From Halorubrum sp. DM2 (lineage in GTDB: Archaea; Halobacteriota; Halobacteria; Halobacteriales; Haloferacaceae): a stretch of DNA of 64,000 nt. The stretch spans positions 434,001 to 498,000 of the forward strand of contig NZ_LR594487.1 in the NCBI RefSeq assembly GCF_901686465.1, written 5' to 3'. The stretch's first letter is position 1. Each line of letters begins with the position of its first letter. The notes under the pieces were generated by a model, which made no database searches, was not told the DNA's origin, and saw only the letters and a program-made list of their open reading frames with translations. Positions 45,884 through 54,657 of the stretch are shown one piece after another. Made by a program: the position numbers and the translations under genes.

Positions 45884-46558
45884 ATGCCACGCGAAGAGTA
45901 CCAGACGAAACTGGAGGGACTCCGCGACGACGTCCTCTACATGAGCGAGGTGGTCGCCGAGCGCCTCCGCATGGGGCTCGACGCCCTCGAACGGCAGGAC
46001 GGCGAGCTAGGCGAGGAGGTGATCACCGGCGACGCCGAGATCAACGAACTCTACTTGGAGCTGGAGGGCCAGTGTACGGACCTCATCGCGCTCCAGCAGC
46101 CGGTCGCCGGCGACCTGCGGTTCATCGCGGCGTCGTTCAAGATCATCACCGACCTCGAACGGATCGCGGACCTCGCGACGAATCTCGGCGAGTACGCAAA
46201 GCGGGCCGACCGCGAGGTGTTCCCCGACGTCGACGTCCAGCGCATCGGCGACGACACGCTGGAGATGTTAGAGCAGGCGATGGCGGCGTACGCGGAGTCC
46301 GACCCCGAGCTGTGTCACGCCGTCGCGGAGGCCGACGACGAGGTCGACGCCGCCTGCGAGGCGGCGAGCGAGCTCGTCGTCCGCGACCTCATCGAGCGCG
46401 ACGAACTGCGCGAGGAGGCCGACGTGGAGGGGACGATGCGGAACGTCTCGCGGCTCCTGCTCACGATCCGCGACCTCGAACGCGTCGGCGACCACGCGGT
46501 CAACATCGCCGCCCGGTCGCTGTACATGATCGAGAACGACGACGAACTGCTGTACTGA
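45884..46558 (+). CDS. phoU: PhoU-type phosphate uptake regulator
   Basis: Protein of 224 residues made of two PhoU three-helix repeats, each with the metal-binding signature: DLRFIAASFKIITDLERIADLATN and MRNVSRLLLTIRDLERVGDHAVNIA. It normally restrains Pst transport. No pst genes are in the window. ATG 45884 is used; the longer frame upstream overlaps the divergent promoter. Confidence 0.9.
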   Translation: MPREEYQTKLEGLRDDVLYMSEVVAERLRMGLDALERQDGELGEEVITGDAEINELYLELEGQCTDLIALQQPVAGDLRFIAASFKIITDLERIADLATNLGEYAKRADREVFPDVDVQRIGDDTLEMLEQAMAAYAESDPELCHAVAEADDEVDAACEAASELVVRDLIERDELREEADVEGTMRNVSRLLLTIRDLERVGDHAVNIAARSLYMIENDDELLY

Positions 46559-46672
46559 CCGACTCGGGGTAGGTCGGGGGTCGGACCCTCGCCGCGCGGG
46601 CTTCGTCCGGACGTGTCACCGGAAACGATTCTGTCCCCGTGTTATATCCCCCGGAAGTGAGACGGGACACCC

Positions 46673-47017
46673 ATGGTACTGGGAGCGATCGTCTCGTTCG
46701 TCGTCGCGCTGTTGGTGGGTGGACTGGGAATTTACGTCAGCGGCCGCGTCGTCGCCGACGTCGACGACTACTCGCACGCGGTGGTCACGGCGCTGATCGG
46801 GGCCGTCGCCTGGGCGATCGGATCGCTGATACCGATCGTCGGCTCGCTCGTCGCGCTGGTCGCGTGGGTGTGGGTCATCAAGTGGCGCTACCCGGGCGGC
46901 TGGGTGAAGGCCGCGATCATGGGCGTCGTCGCGTGGGCGGCCGCGCTGGCGGTCATCTTCGTGCTGAACGACGTTCTCAACCTCGGGATCACCGCGCTCG
47001 GCGTCCCGGGCGTCTGA
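46673..47017 (+). CDS. Membrane protein of unknown function
   Basis: Protein of 114 residues with three or four membrane helices (IVSFVVALLVGGLGIYV, VVTALIGAVAWAIGSLIPIVGSLVALVAWVWVI, AIMGVVAWAAALAVIFVL, each read in order). GTTATATCC (46641-46649) lies about 27 bases before the ATG, so it is a leaderless gene. The family is not recognised. It marks the left side of the arsenic island. Confidence 0.65.
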   Translation: MVLGAIVSFVVALLVGGLGIYVSGRVVADVDDYSHAVVTALIGAVAWAIGSLIPIVGSLVALVAWVWVIKWRYPGGWVKAAIMGVVAWAAALAVIFVLNDVLNLGITALGVPGV

Positions 47018-47029
47018 GCGCGTTCCGGG

Positions 47030-48208
47030 TCAGTCGTCGGCCGTCGACCCTGATGTCCCGTCCCCGTCTGCGGTCGGTTCGTTTAGTTGGCCGGTCGTGT
47101 ACCCCTGCCAGTCGTACCTGTCTTGGAGGTACAGCGCGACCTTCACCAAGGCGAGCAGCACCGGGACCTCGATGAGGGGACCGATGACCGTCGCGAACGC
47201 GACGCCGGAGCCGACACCGAACACCGCGACGGCGACGGCGATCGCGAGCTCGAAGTTGTTGCTCGCGGCGGTGAAGCCGATCGCGGTCGTCGTCGAGTAG
47301 TCGGCACCGATCCCGCGGCCCATCCCGAAGCTCACGAAGAACATCACGACGAAGTAGATCGTGAGCGGGACCGCGATCAGGAGGACGTCACTCGGCTGGG
47401 CGACGATGCGCTCGCCCTGCATCGCGAACATCACGATTACGGTGAACAGCAGTGCGATGAGCGTGAGCGGACTAATCCGCGGCTCGAACGTCTCCTCGTA
47501 CCACTCGACGCCCTTCGTCCGCGTCCCCACGAACCGCGAGGCGATTCCCGCGGCGAAGGGGATCCCGAGGAAGACCGCGATCGCTTCGAACACCTGTCGC
47601 GGGCTGATCCCGAACTCGGAGATCCCCGCGACCAGCGACTCCATGCCCAGCAGCGGCGGGAGGACGAGCGCGAAAAACCAGATGTACACGCCGTAGGTGA
47701 GGATCTGGAAGACGCTGTTGAACGCGACGAGGCCCGCGGCGTACTCGTTCGAGCCCTCCGCGAGCTCGTTCCAGACGAGCACCATCGCGATACAGCGGGC
47801 CATCCCGATGAACACCAGCCCAAGGAAGAACTCGGGACGGGCGGGGAGTCCGGGAACGAGCCCGCTGAAGAACACGACCGCCAGCCCGAACATGAGGGTC
47901 GGCCCGATGAGCCAGTTCTGGACGAGGCTCAGTCCGAGCACCTTCACGTTCTTGAAGACGGCGGGGAGCTGTCCGTAGTTGACCTTCGCAAGCGGCGGGT
48001 ACATCATCAACACCAGCCCGATCTCGACGAGGTGGAGGTCTTGGATCGGGCCGGTGACCGACGGCGCGATGTAGCCGAGACCGATCCCGATCGCCATCGC
48101 GCCGAAGATCCAGACGGTGAGGTACTTGTCGAGGAAGTCCATCGACCGCGGGTCGCCGCATGACTCGCAGTCGCAGTTCGGTCCATGTTCGTGAACGGCG
48201 TCGCTCAC
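47030..48208 (-). CDS. acr3: Acr3-type arsenite efflux permease
   Basis: Protein of 392 residues of the BASS superfamily with about ten helices. The Acr3 hallmark is the buried Cys in [16 protein letters not shown] near residue 138; [18 protein letters not shown] is also typical. It exports As(III) (and perhaps Sb(III)). The N-terminus has an extra [15 protein letters not shown] segment (Cys12, Cys14, Cys17) that could bind As(III) or a metal. The GTG start at 48208 has a strong GGAGGTG ribosome site 8-10 bases upstream, unlike most genes here. Confidence 0.93.
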   Translation of the reverse strand: MSDAVHEHGPNCDCESCGDPRSMDFLDKYLTVWIFGAMAIGIGLGYIAPSVTGPIQDLHLVEIGLVLMMYPPLAKVNYGQLPAVFKNVKVLGLSLVQNWLIGPTLMFGLAVVFFSGLVPGLPARPEFFLGLVFIGMARCIAMVLVWNELAEGSNEYAAGLVAFNSVFQILTYGVYIWFFALVLPPLLGMESLVAGISEFGISPRQVFEAIAVFLGIPFAAGIASRFVGTRTKGVEWYEETFEPRISPLTLIALLFTVIVMFAMQGERIVAQPSDVLLIAVPLTIYFVVMFFVSFGMGRGIGADYSTTTAIGFTAASNNFELAIAVAVAVFGVGSGVAFATVIGPLIEVPVLLALVKVALYLQDRYDWQGYTTGQLNEPTADGDGTSGSTADD

Positions 48209-48271
48209 GACGGTCCCACCTCCGTGATGACGGACGAATCGACTGGCGGGCGATACCGGTGTGTGGACGGG

Positions 48272-48288
48272 TGAGCGCTCATAATTAG
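48272..48288 (-). promoter_or_regulatory. acr3 promoter with compact operator
   Basis: The palindrome TGAGCGCTCA (48272-48281) abuts a minus-strand TATA element CTAATTAT (48281-48288). It resembles the TGARCA-N2-TGCTCA sites of the island with the central spacer lost. The transcript would have a leader of about 45 bases carrying the GGAGGTG site. Confidence 0.55.
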
Positions 48289-48305
48289 TGTATCGGAGGA
48301 GACGG

Positions 48306-48761
48306 CTACTCTTCGGCCGCGATCACGTCGAGCTGTACGTCCGCACCGCCGGGGAGCGAGCAGACGCCGACGACGGTCCGCGGCGGTAACTCGACGTCGT
48401 CGAACCGCGACTCGTAGACGTGATCGATCGCCTCCGCGGCGCTCGGATCCGTGAGCTGAATCTCGAGTTTCATCACGTCGCCAAACGTCGCGTTTCGGTT
48501 GTCGGCAAGAGCGGATTCGAGGTTGTCGAGCGCAGTCGAGAATTGCTCTTCGATTGAATGATCACCCAGAATTTGGCCGTCGACTTTGGGAAGGATACCC
48601 TCGAAAAAGCGTAGATCAGACGAGCCTGTCCGCTTCCCGAACGCTCCGATGTTATCCGTTCCGTCGCGCTGGCGCTTGCTCTCCTCGCTCAACGTTGGGT
48701 CGATGTTCATATCGGCGGCGCGATTCTTGTCCGAGTCGACTTCTGTTGTTCGCTGTCCCAT
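48306..48761 (-). CDS. RidA-family protein, copy 1
   Basis: Protein of 151 residues. The C-terminal 120 form a YjgF/YER057c/UK114 fold, ending [26 protein letters not shown] with the arginine that binds the carboxylate of imine substrates. RidA deaminates reactive enamines/imines. It has an unusual 25-residue polar N-terminal extension before [20 protein letters not shown] 48761 lies about 26 bases after the minus-strand TATA (48783-48791), so that start is preferred to ATG 48710. It is a paralogue of 55114-55566. Confidence 0.85.
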   Translation of the reverse strand: MGQRTTEVDSDKNRAADMNIDPTLSEESKRQRDGTDNIGAFGKRTGSSDLRFFEGILPKVDGQILGDHSIEEQFSTALDNLESALADNRNATFGDVMKLEIQLTDPSAAEAIDHVYESRFDDVELPPRTVVGVCSLPGGADVQLDVIAAEE

Positions 48762-48767
48762 AATAGA

Positions 48768-48791
48768 TGAACAGTTGCTCAAGTATTAAAG
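48768..48791 (-). promoter_or_regulatory. ridA1 promoter and operator
   Basis: On the plus strand TGAACAGTTGCTCA (48768-48781) sits between the start codon and the TATA element GTATTAAAG (48783-48791). The half-sites TGAACA/TGCTCA are near-palindromic with a 2-base spacer. CATAATAGA precedes it, as in the glpF1 promoter. Confidence 0.65.
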
Positions 48792-48916
48792 CTCTTCGAA
48801 GAATTACAAGGACTGGCAGGAGGCCTGTATTTTGAACGACAAGTACGTCTGCTAAACTATCGGTATCGCTGAACGGCCCCGAGAAGGTACCGGCTGTTCG
48901 GCAGCCACACCTCGTC

Positions 48917-49684
48917 TCAGAGCAGGTGGTAGAGCCCGGCTGCGAGGAGCGCACCGAGGATCGGTCCGACAACGGGAACCCATGAGTACGCCCAGTCCGA
49001 CGGGCCTTTGTGCGGGAACGGAAGGATTGCGTGTGCGATGCGCGGTCCGAGGTCACGAGCGGGGTTGATAGCGTAGCCCGTGGGACCGCCTAGAGACAAC
49101 CCGATGCCGAGTACAACCAAGGCAATCGGCAGCGCCGAGAGCGCGCCGAGGCCGAATCCGACCTCCTGCCCGTCGATAGTGATCGTCTGAAGGATCTCGC
49201 CAGATGTCTCGTTCAAGAAGCCGGCAGAATTCAGATATAGAACGCCGAACACTAGGACGAACGTACCGATGATCTCGGTTATCAGGTTGGACGAATAATT
49301 CCGGATTTCGGGAGCGGTCGAGAAGATCGCCAGTTTCGCGCCCTCGTCCTCCGTAACCGCGAAGTGGTCTCTGTATGCCAGCCACACGACTATGCCACCC
49401 AAGAACCCACCGAGCGTCTGTGCTGCCACGTAGAGTGGGACTTGCGTCCAGTCAAATAGACCCGCGGCGGCGAGTCCTATCGTCACGGCGGGATTGATGT
49501 GACCGCCGCTGACCTGACTGATAGTGAATACGCCCATGAACACCCCGATCGCCCATCCCCACGTGATGACAATCCAGCCGCCGCCGTTCCCTTTCGTCTC
49601 GTCGAGCACGACGTTGGCGACGACGCCGCCTCCGAAGATGATGAGGATCGCAGTCCCGATGACTTCCGCGACGTACGGGTTCAT
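48917..49684 (-). CDS. Aquaglyceroporin (MIP family), copy 1
   Basis: Protein of 255 residues with six helices and both NPA loops (GGHINPAVTIG near residue 62, GYAINPARDLG near 207). Arg follows the second NPA (NPAR), as in the selectivity filter. Glycerol channels of this family also pass As(OH)3, and MIP genes occur in bacterial arsenic operons, so arsenite flux is the likely reason for its location. ATG 49684 overlaps the stop of a 27-codon leader ORF. It is nearly identical to 56659-57426. Confidence 0.9.
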   Translation of the reverse strand: MNPYVAEVIGTAILIIFGGGVVANVVLDETKGNGGGWIVITWGWAIGVFMGVFTISQVSGGHINPAVTIGLAAAGLFDWTQVPLYVAAQTLGGFLGGIVVWLAYRDHFAVTEDEGAKLAIFSTAPEIRNYSSNLITEIIGTFVLVFGVLYLNSAGFLNETSGEILQTITIDGQEVGFGLGALSALPIALVVLGIGLSLGGPTGYAINPARDLGPRIAHAILPFPHKGPSDWAYSWVPVVGPILGALLAAGLYHLL

Positions 49685-49764
49685 CTTCCACTTAGAAGGT
49701 TGCTACTGCTCGTACTCCCGGTTCGTTCCGAATTATCGCCGATTTTTGTCGTCTCCGATCTCAT
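49681..49764 (-). CDS. Short leader ORF overlapping glpF1
   Basis: ATG at 49764 opens a 27-codon frame (MRSETTKIGDNSERTG..) whose TGA overlaps the aquaporin ATG as ATGA. The start sits at the same place relative to TATA and operator as the ridA1 start, about 25 bases from the TATA, so this frame should be translated first. The polar Ser/Thr/Arg peptide has no recognisable family. Confidence 0.5.
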   Translation of the reverse strand: MRSETTKIGDNSERTGSTSSSNLLSGR

Positions 49765-49770
49765 AATAGA

Positions 49771-49794
49771 TGAGCATCTGCTCATATATTAAAA
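49771..49794 (-). promoter_or_regulatory. glpF1 promoter and operator
   Basis: TGAGCATCTGCTCA (49771-49784) is a perfect 6-2-6 palindrome, extended by one pair on each side, and directly abuts the minus-strand TATA element (plus strand TATATTAAAA, 49785-49794). A repressor bound here would block TBP/TFB or the start site. Confidence 0.7.
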
Positions 49795-49944
49795 CATTTT
49801 GAACTCCGAACAACCCCTCTCAGCGAAGGTTGTACTCCTGTATGGAGCTCTCTCACGTATCCGCGGACAACCTGACATCGGCGGCGTCGAAAACGCAGCC
49901 ATGTCGACGACCGCTCGCGTCCCACGTGTCCGCGTTAGTGTGAC

Positions 49945-50616
49945 TTATTCCGCGTACGTCTGATCGATGGTGATAGCGTCGACCGGCAGCAACTGTTTCG
50001 CGTCGCAGACGAACGCCCGCAGCCGGCGGTCGAGCTCCGGCGACGGCTCAGTCCCCGCGACGAAAATCGATAGTTCGCGCTCCGAGAGCGTTACGTCGGC
50101 GTCGAGTCCATGAAGCGCGCATAGCCCGGCCGCCCGGTCTCCATCGGGAAGTCGTTCCAAGACCGAGACTTCGTACTCCAGCGTGACGCCGGCCAACGAG
50201 TGGTTGTAATCCAGCGTGACCGTCTCCTCGTCGATCGACTCGATCACGCAGTCGCGTCCGGCGACTGAGACGGTTCGACCTGCCTCCCGCTTCTCCGGCG
50301 GGACGAGCCCCACCGGAACCGTCTCGACCTTTCGCGGGTCGCGTTCCCCGAACGCCTCCGTCGGGCCGACCCTGACCGTCGCGGATCCGCCGATGCCGGC
50401 CTCGCGAACCGCCTCCTCGACGGGTTCGAAGAGGTGTCCCTCGCCGAGGACGACGACCATCGGACCGTCGGCCTCGATCCCGACCAGGTCGGCGTCCGCC
50501 GCGACAGACGGATCGGTCGTGTCGACGACGCGGTCGCCCGCCGCCGTGCGCGCCGTGTACTCGATCCGGACGAACTCGCCGTCGTTGAGTGCGGCGGTGT
50601 GCTCGGTCACCGTCAT
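49945..50616 (-). CDS. FKBP-type (SlyD-like) peptidyl-prolyl isomerase
   Basis: Protein of 223 residues. An FKBP domain (GEFVRIEYTARTAAGDRVVDTT, VVLGEGHLFEPVEEAVREAG, LDYNHSLAGVTLEYEVSVLE) contains a SlyD-like insert-in-flap region. The last 75 residues form an extra domain. There is no signal peptide, so it works in the cytoplasm, where Tat substrates fold. Its ATG overlaps the aioA stop by four bases, which ties it to the arsenite oxidase operon, perhaps as a folding factor. Confidence 0.85.
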   Translation of the reverse strand: MTVTEHTAALNDGEFVRIEYTARTAAGDRVVDTTDPSVAADADLVGIEADGPMVVVLGEGHLFEPVEEAVREAGIGGSATVRVGPTEAFGERDPRKVETVPVGLVPPEKREAGRTVSVAGRDCVIESIDEETVTLDYNHSLAGVTLEYEVSVLERLPDGDRAAGLCALHGLDADVTLSERELSIFVAGTEPSPELDRRLRAFVCDAKQLLPVDAITIDQTYAE

Positions 50617-53192
50617 TCTGGGGCGATGTTCATCGGCTTGAAGCTCATTTCGTCTTTGACCTCGCTCTCGCCGAGGCGTCTGATCTTCCCCTTCCCGTAC
50701 TTGTAGCCGGGATTGGGATTTGCGGGATCGAGGTACGCCGGGTTGATGTCGTTGTTGACCTGGTCCGGATACAGCCAGTACGTGTACGCCAACCCCTCCG
50801 AGACGGGCTGTCCCTGAGCCGCGTCGTCCTCGTCGACGACGTAGGCGACCGCGGTAAAGCTGCCTTGGGTGTTCTCGCCGTTGATGTTGAAGACGTCGTC
50901 GTTGACGATCTCGACGAGATCGCCGGCTTCGATCCCTCGTTCGGCCGCGTCGGTGGGATGAAGCTGGAGGACGTTCTGCGGGAAGCGCTTCTGGACGTAC
51001 TCCAGCCGCTGGTGGGTGTACATGTTCTGCCAGAGGTGCTGGAGTCGGCCGTTCGTCACCCAGATCTCGTCATCGCCGGGACTGAGCCGTTCGTAGACGT
51101 CGCCGATCGTCGTCCCTTCGTCGGTGTCGACGACCCGATCCCAGTCGACACGCTGGAGGATCGCCTCGCCCGTGCTCGTGTGGAACCGGTGATCCATGAC
51201 CTCGCGTTCGCCGTCCGGGGCGTGGATTCGGGGCGTCCCCTGTACCTCGCCGTTCTCCTCGTAGATCGGCTGCTGGACGCCCTCTTCGACGGTCTCCATG
51301 TACTCGGCCGGCGTCATGTCGTTCGCTTCGGCGGCGGGCGCGATCCCTTCGAGGGAGTGATCGCCCCCGGCGCCCGGATACTCCTCGCAGATCAGGTTGA
51401 AGATCTCTCGGGAGTCGTCCCAGTCCATGTCGTCGGCACCGAGCCGTTGGCCCATCATCGAGAATATCTCCCAGTCCTCCTTCGCGCCGGAGGGGCCCTC
51501 CATGAAGCCCTGATACTGACGGAAGCGACGTTCGCCGTTCCAGCGGTGGTAATCGCCGCCCTCGCCGGATTCGACCGCCGTCGCCGGCAGGACGATGTCG
51601 GCGTATTGGGTCGTCGTGTTGGCGTACAACTCCTGATGGGTAACGACCATGCCGCCGTTCTCGATGCGCTCGCGGAATGCGCGTTCGATCTCGTCGATGT
51701 CGGCGGTCTGCGGCTGCGCGCCGCTCGTGCGCTCCCGGATCGCGTTCCGGAGATCCTGCGTCGCGTACGAGTGGCGAGCCGGATCGTTACCGATGACGTG
51801 CCAGTGTTTGATCTCCCCGTCCCTGACGCGTTCGACCGTGTTCGGCGCGACCGTCACGTCCTCGACGTTCTCGCCGTCGAAGGTCTGCGTCGAACGCTCG
51901 GCGATGGCGTCCCCCGCGGCCCCGTTCGTCCAGAAGCCCTCCTGGTGGCCCCCGGCGCGGGTGATACCGGTACCAGGGCGACCGACGCTGCCGGTGATGA
52001 GCGTCAGGTTCGCCATCGCGCCGGTGTTCTCGTGGGACCAGCCCCAGATGAGTCCCTTCTCCAGCATGAACAGCGTGTTCGTCTCCTCGGCCTCGGGCTG
52101 GGCGATGAGTTCGGCGGCCTCGCGGATCTCCTCGGCCGGGACGCCGGTCGTCTCGGTGGCGTTCTCGGGGGCGTAGCGGGGATCGTCTAAGAGATCGTAG
52201 TACTCCTCGGGCGTCAGCCCGAACTCCTCTTGGTACCACCCTTCCTCATCGATCGTCTCCCGGTTGTCCATCACCCACTCCTCGATGAACCCCTCGTCGT
52301 GCCAGCCCTGGTCGACGATGTGGCGCGCGATGGCGTTCAGGAGGATCGGGTCCGTCGCCTCGTTGACCTGGAGGTGGATCCCACCGTTGTTCTCGGCGTA
52401 GTTCGCGGTGAACTTCTTTCGCGGATCGATGAAGACGATGTCGGCGTCGCCCTCCTCGTTTATCCACTTACTGAAGATGACGTCCTGATTCTCCTTGGGA
52501 TCGGCTCCCGCCAGCACGATGGTGTCCGCCTCCGCGGCGTCCTCGTAGGCGTAGGACCACTGTGCGAGGCCGGCGTTAACGAGCCCGGGGACTTCCGTCG
52601 TGAGCGCCGGACGGTTGTGGCCGCCCCAGTTGGGCGAGCCGATGACGTCGTGACAGAGCTTCGTCCCGGCGAAGGTGTTCTCGATGAACTGATAGAAGTA
52701 CAGTTTCTGTCCGTAGCCGTTCGGGTTCTCGCCGTTCTCCGTGGCGATCTCGGTGGCCCGGGCCCACGCTTCGATAGCGGTGTCCCAATCGACGGTGACG
52801 AGATCGCCGCCGATCCGGATCTGGGGCTGTTTCAGGCGGTCGTCGTAGTCTTCGTTGTTTGGAGAGTACAGCGACTGCGCCTGCGTCCCGCCACGAATGG
52901 AGTGTGACCCCTCGTTGACCGGATACTCGGTATCGGGGACGAACAGGACGTGATACTCCCTCCCATTCTCCTCGATTATCTCGTGCATGTTCGGCGAGGG
53001 CCACTCGCCGTAGCCCGCCGGGTAGTCGATCCCGAGCGCGTTCTCGTCGGCGGTCGGGCCTCCCCCCTCGCCGACGGGCCACTTGTACACCTCGTAGCCG
53101 CAGCCGACGATACAGTACCGACACGACCGCGAGCTCCTCTCGGCGTCCGTGGGTGGAATGGGGACCTGGCTCGTGTGTGGGTTATCCGCCAT
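50613..53192 (-). CDS. aioA: Arsenite oxidase large (molybdopterin) subunit
   Basis: Protein of 859 residues. Near the N-terminus C24-x2-C27-x3-C31 (SCRYCIVGCGYEVY) and a Ser-bearing SHSIRGGTQAQ where other family members have the fourth Cys match the [3Fe-4S] site of AioA. ASPNWGGHNRPA-type and DPKENQDVIFSKWI stretches and the C-terminal MGD-binding domain are present. AioA has no own signal and is exported with AioB. It oxidises As(III) to As(V) using Mo-bisMGD. ATG 53192 starts two bases after the aioB stop; an upstream extension lies inside aioB. Confidence 0.92.
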   Translation of the reverse strand: MADNPHTSQVPIPPTDAERSSRSCRYCIVGCGYEVYKWPVGEGGGPTADENALGIDYPAGYGEWPSPNMHEIIEENGREYHVLFVPDTEYPVNEGSHSIRGGTQAQSLYSPNNEDYDDRLKQPQIRIGGDLVTVDWDTAIEAWARATEIATENGENPNGYGQKLYFYQFIENTFAGTKLCHDVIGSPNWGGHNRPALTTEVPGLVNAGLAQWSYAYEDAAEADTIVLAGADPKENQDVIFSKWINEEGDADIVFIDPRKKFTANYAENNGGIHLQVNEATDPILLNAIARHIVDQGWHDEGFIEEWVMDNRETIDEEGWYQEEFGLTPEEYYDLLDDPRYAPENATETTGVPAEEIREAAELIAQPEAEETNTLFMLEKGLIWGWSHENTGAMANLTLITGSVGRPGTGITRAGGHQEGFWTNGAAGDAIAERSTQTFDGENVEDVTVAPNTVERVRDGEIKHWHVIGNDPARHSYATQDLRNAIRERTSGAQPQTADIDEIERAFRERIENGGMVVTHQELYANTTTQYADIVLPATAVESGEGGDYHRWNGERRFRQYQGFMEGPSGAKEDWEIFSMMGQRLGADDMDWDDSREIFNLICEEYPGAGGDHSLEGIAPAAEANDMTPAEYMETVEEGVQQPIYEENGEVQGTPRIHAPDGEREVMDHRFHTSTGEAILQRVDWDRVVDTDEGTTIGDVYERLSPGDDEIWVTNGRLQHLWQNMYTHQRLEYVQKRFPQNVLQLHPTDAAERGIEAGDLVEIVNDDVFNINGENTQGSFTAVAYVVDEDDAAQGQPVSEGLAYTYWLYPDQVNNDINPAYLDPANPNPGYKYGKGKIRRLGESEVKDEMSFKPMNIAPE

Positions 53193-53193
53193 C

Positions 53194-53787
53194 TTATCCC
53201 TCCGTTTCCTCCGCGGTGACGGGTTCTCCGTCCCGTAGGTTGTCCCGGTAGCCGTACGACAGCCCGTCGACGCCCGTCGCGTAGACATCGCCGTCCTCAA
53301 CTTCGAGTCGGATCTGCGGGAGGTCCGTCGTCGCCGCCCCGCTGACGACGAGCCCGCCTTTCGAGAGGTCGAAGGTCGTGTAGTGGCACGGACAGGGGCC
53401 GGCCATCTCCCGTTCGGGTTTCACCTGTCCCTGAACGGGACAGCCCATGTGCGTACAGAGCCCGCTGAAGGCGACGATGCTGTTCTCGGGGCCGACGCCG
53501 CCCCACGCTTCGCCCGCGATACGGGTGAGGAAGTTCTCGGTGCCGTCGAGCGGGTAGGCGAACGTCTCGACGTCGCCCTCCGCCAGCTCGTCGACACTCC
53601 CAACCCGGATACGGGGATATCGTTCGAGCCCGTCGACCCGCGCGGTCGGCGACTCGGCCGGCGCGTCGCTCCCGTCGTCGGCCCGCGGAGCTTGGAACCC
53701 GCATCCTGCGACGGAGGCGGCGCCGGCCGTCCCAACGGTCGCGAGGAGCCGCCGCCGGGTCGCCGACAGAGTATCATTATCGTTCAT
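53194..53787 (-). CDS. aioB: Arsenite oxidase small (Rieske) subunit
   Basis: Protein of 197 residues. A Tat signal (TRRRLLATVGTAGAASVAGCG) carries the complex outside. Rieske ligands are C111-T-H113 and C132-x2-H135; C116 and C134 can form the disulfide of high-potential Rieske centres, which some bacterial AioB lack. It passes electrons from AioA to a periplasm-facing carrier. GGAG lies about 9 bases before ATG 53787. First gene of the aioB-aioA-FKBP operon; no cytochrome c or cupredoxin gene is adjacent. Confidence 0.92.
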   Translation of the reverse strand: MNDNDTLSATRRRLLATVGTAGAASVAGCGFQAPRADDGSDAPAESPTARVDGLERYPRIRVGSVDELAEGDVETFAYPLDGTENFLTRIAGEAWGGVGPENSIVAFSGLCTHMGCPVQGQVKPEREMAGPCPCHYTTFDLSKGGLVVSGAATTDLPQIRLEVEDGDVYATGVDGLSYGYRDNLRDGEPVTAEETEG

Positions 53788-54093
53788 GCTGTACTCTCCG
53801 ATTTAGCTTTCATACACTTGTAGTTTTCTCTTATCGAGTCGATCTGGACCAACTACGTATAAAACACCATATTATTCGGGAACACGTTGATTTTGGGGAG
53901 TGTGGTAAAGGCTCAATCCAAACCCCCTCTGAACGCATCCAAGAATAATTGAGTATTTACTGAATTAGAGGGCCACTCATCCTTGATCGCCTCCGGATAC
54001 TCGTTCCTTCCCGTGCGACGATCGGGACCGACAGCAGCTCGGGGGCTCCTTCGTCTCGCACCATCGAAGCGATCCCCCGGACACCCTTCCCAG
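53788..54093. other. AT-richer intergenic region
   Basis: Gap of about 300 bases between aioB and mobB. It is clearly AT-richer than the genes. A weak minus-strand frame (ending at 53913, with DEWPSNSVNTQLFLDAF) might be an old transposase or other gene remnant, but I cannot assign it. An upstream promoter for aioB should lie near 53800-53860; I cannot pick a convincing TATA. Confidence 0.35.
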
Positions 54094-54555
54094 TTACTCG
54101 TCGCCGCGATCCGGGGAACGTTCCGGATCGTACGACGGTAACCGGTCGATGACACGGACGACGTCGTTGAGGTCCAGATCGTCCGCTGTCACAGCTTCCG
54201 CGACTACGGGCGGCGCTACGGTCCGGTCGCCCAACGCGACCTTCGGTACGTCGCTCCCGCTAAATCCCTCGAGGATCGCGTAGTCGTACGTGCGCGCGAA
54301 CTCGTCCAACACGTCGCCGAGAGTCCGGTCCCGACCGGTCGCGAACCACGTTCCCTCGTCGGTGAGCCCGACGGTGTGGACCGCGCCGCCCGCGCGGTGA
54401 CGGGCCGTATCTTTCCCCTCGGTGTCGACATCGGGTTCGTGCGTGAGGTGTTTCACGGTCGCCACAGTCCCGCACTCCTGGAGACGTTCGGCCAAGGCGG
54501 CGACGACCGTCGTCTTTCCCGAGTCAGAGGGTCCCGCGACGCAGAGGACCTTCAT
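54094..54555 (-). CDS. mobB: Molybdopterin-guanine dinucleotide biosynthesis protein B
   Basis: Protein of 153 residues. P-loop VAGPSDSGKTTVVAAL at the N-terminus, then ATVKHLTHEPDVDTEGKDTARHRAGGA and AILEGFSGSDVPKVAL are MobB signatures. It binds GTP and aids formation of Mo-bisMGD, the cofactor of both AioA and the downstream MoCo enzyme, which explains its position between the two operons. ATG 54555 is used; a GTG three codons earlier is possible. It follows the ArsR-family gene and may be co-transcribed. Confidence 0.88.
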   Translation of the reverse strand: MKVLCVAGPSDSGKTTVVAALAERLQECGTVATVKHLTHEPDVDTEGKDTARHRAGGAVHTVGLTDEGTWFATGRDRTLGDVLDEFARTYDYAILEGFSGSDVPKVALGDRTVAPPVVAEAVTADDLDLNDVVRVIDRLPSYDPERSPDRGDE

Positions 54556-54563
54556 CCGGGTCA

Positions 54564-54657
54564 CCGCGTGTCGTCGAGGGCGGTCACGAGCGCCTCGGCG
54601 CGTCGCGTCGCCGCGTGTCGTCGAGGGCGGTCACGAGCGCCTCGGCGCGTCGCGTCG
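54564..54657. repeat. 47-bp perfect tandem duplication
   Basis: The 47 bases starting CCGCGTGTCGTCGAGG at 54564 are repeated from 54611 to 54657; a partial third similarity begins at 54658. The length is not a multiple of three, so the second copy changes the reading frame at the end of the ArsR-family gene. Confidence 0.9.

Noticed and set aside
48710-48761. Later start for ridA1 at ATG 48710
   Set aside because: The TATA element lies about 26 bases before 48761, and no ribosome site precedes 48710; the longer form is preferred, though not proven.
53913-54155. 80-codon minus-strand frame as a transposase remnant
   Set aside because: The first half is mobB shadow sequence; only a short AT-rich end looks protein-like, and I could not tie it to a transposase family or find terminal repeats.
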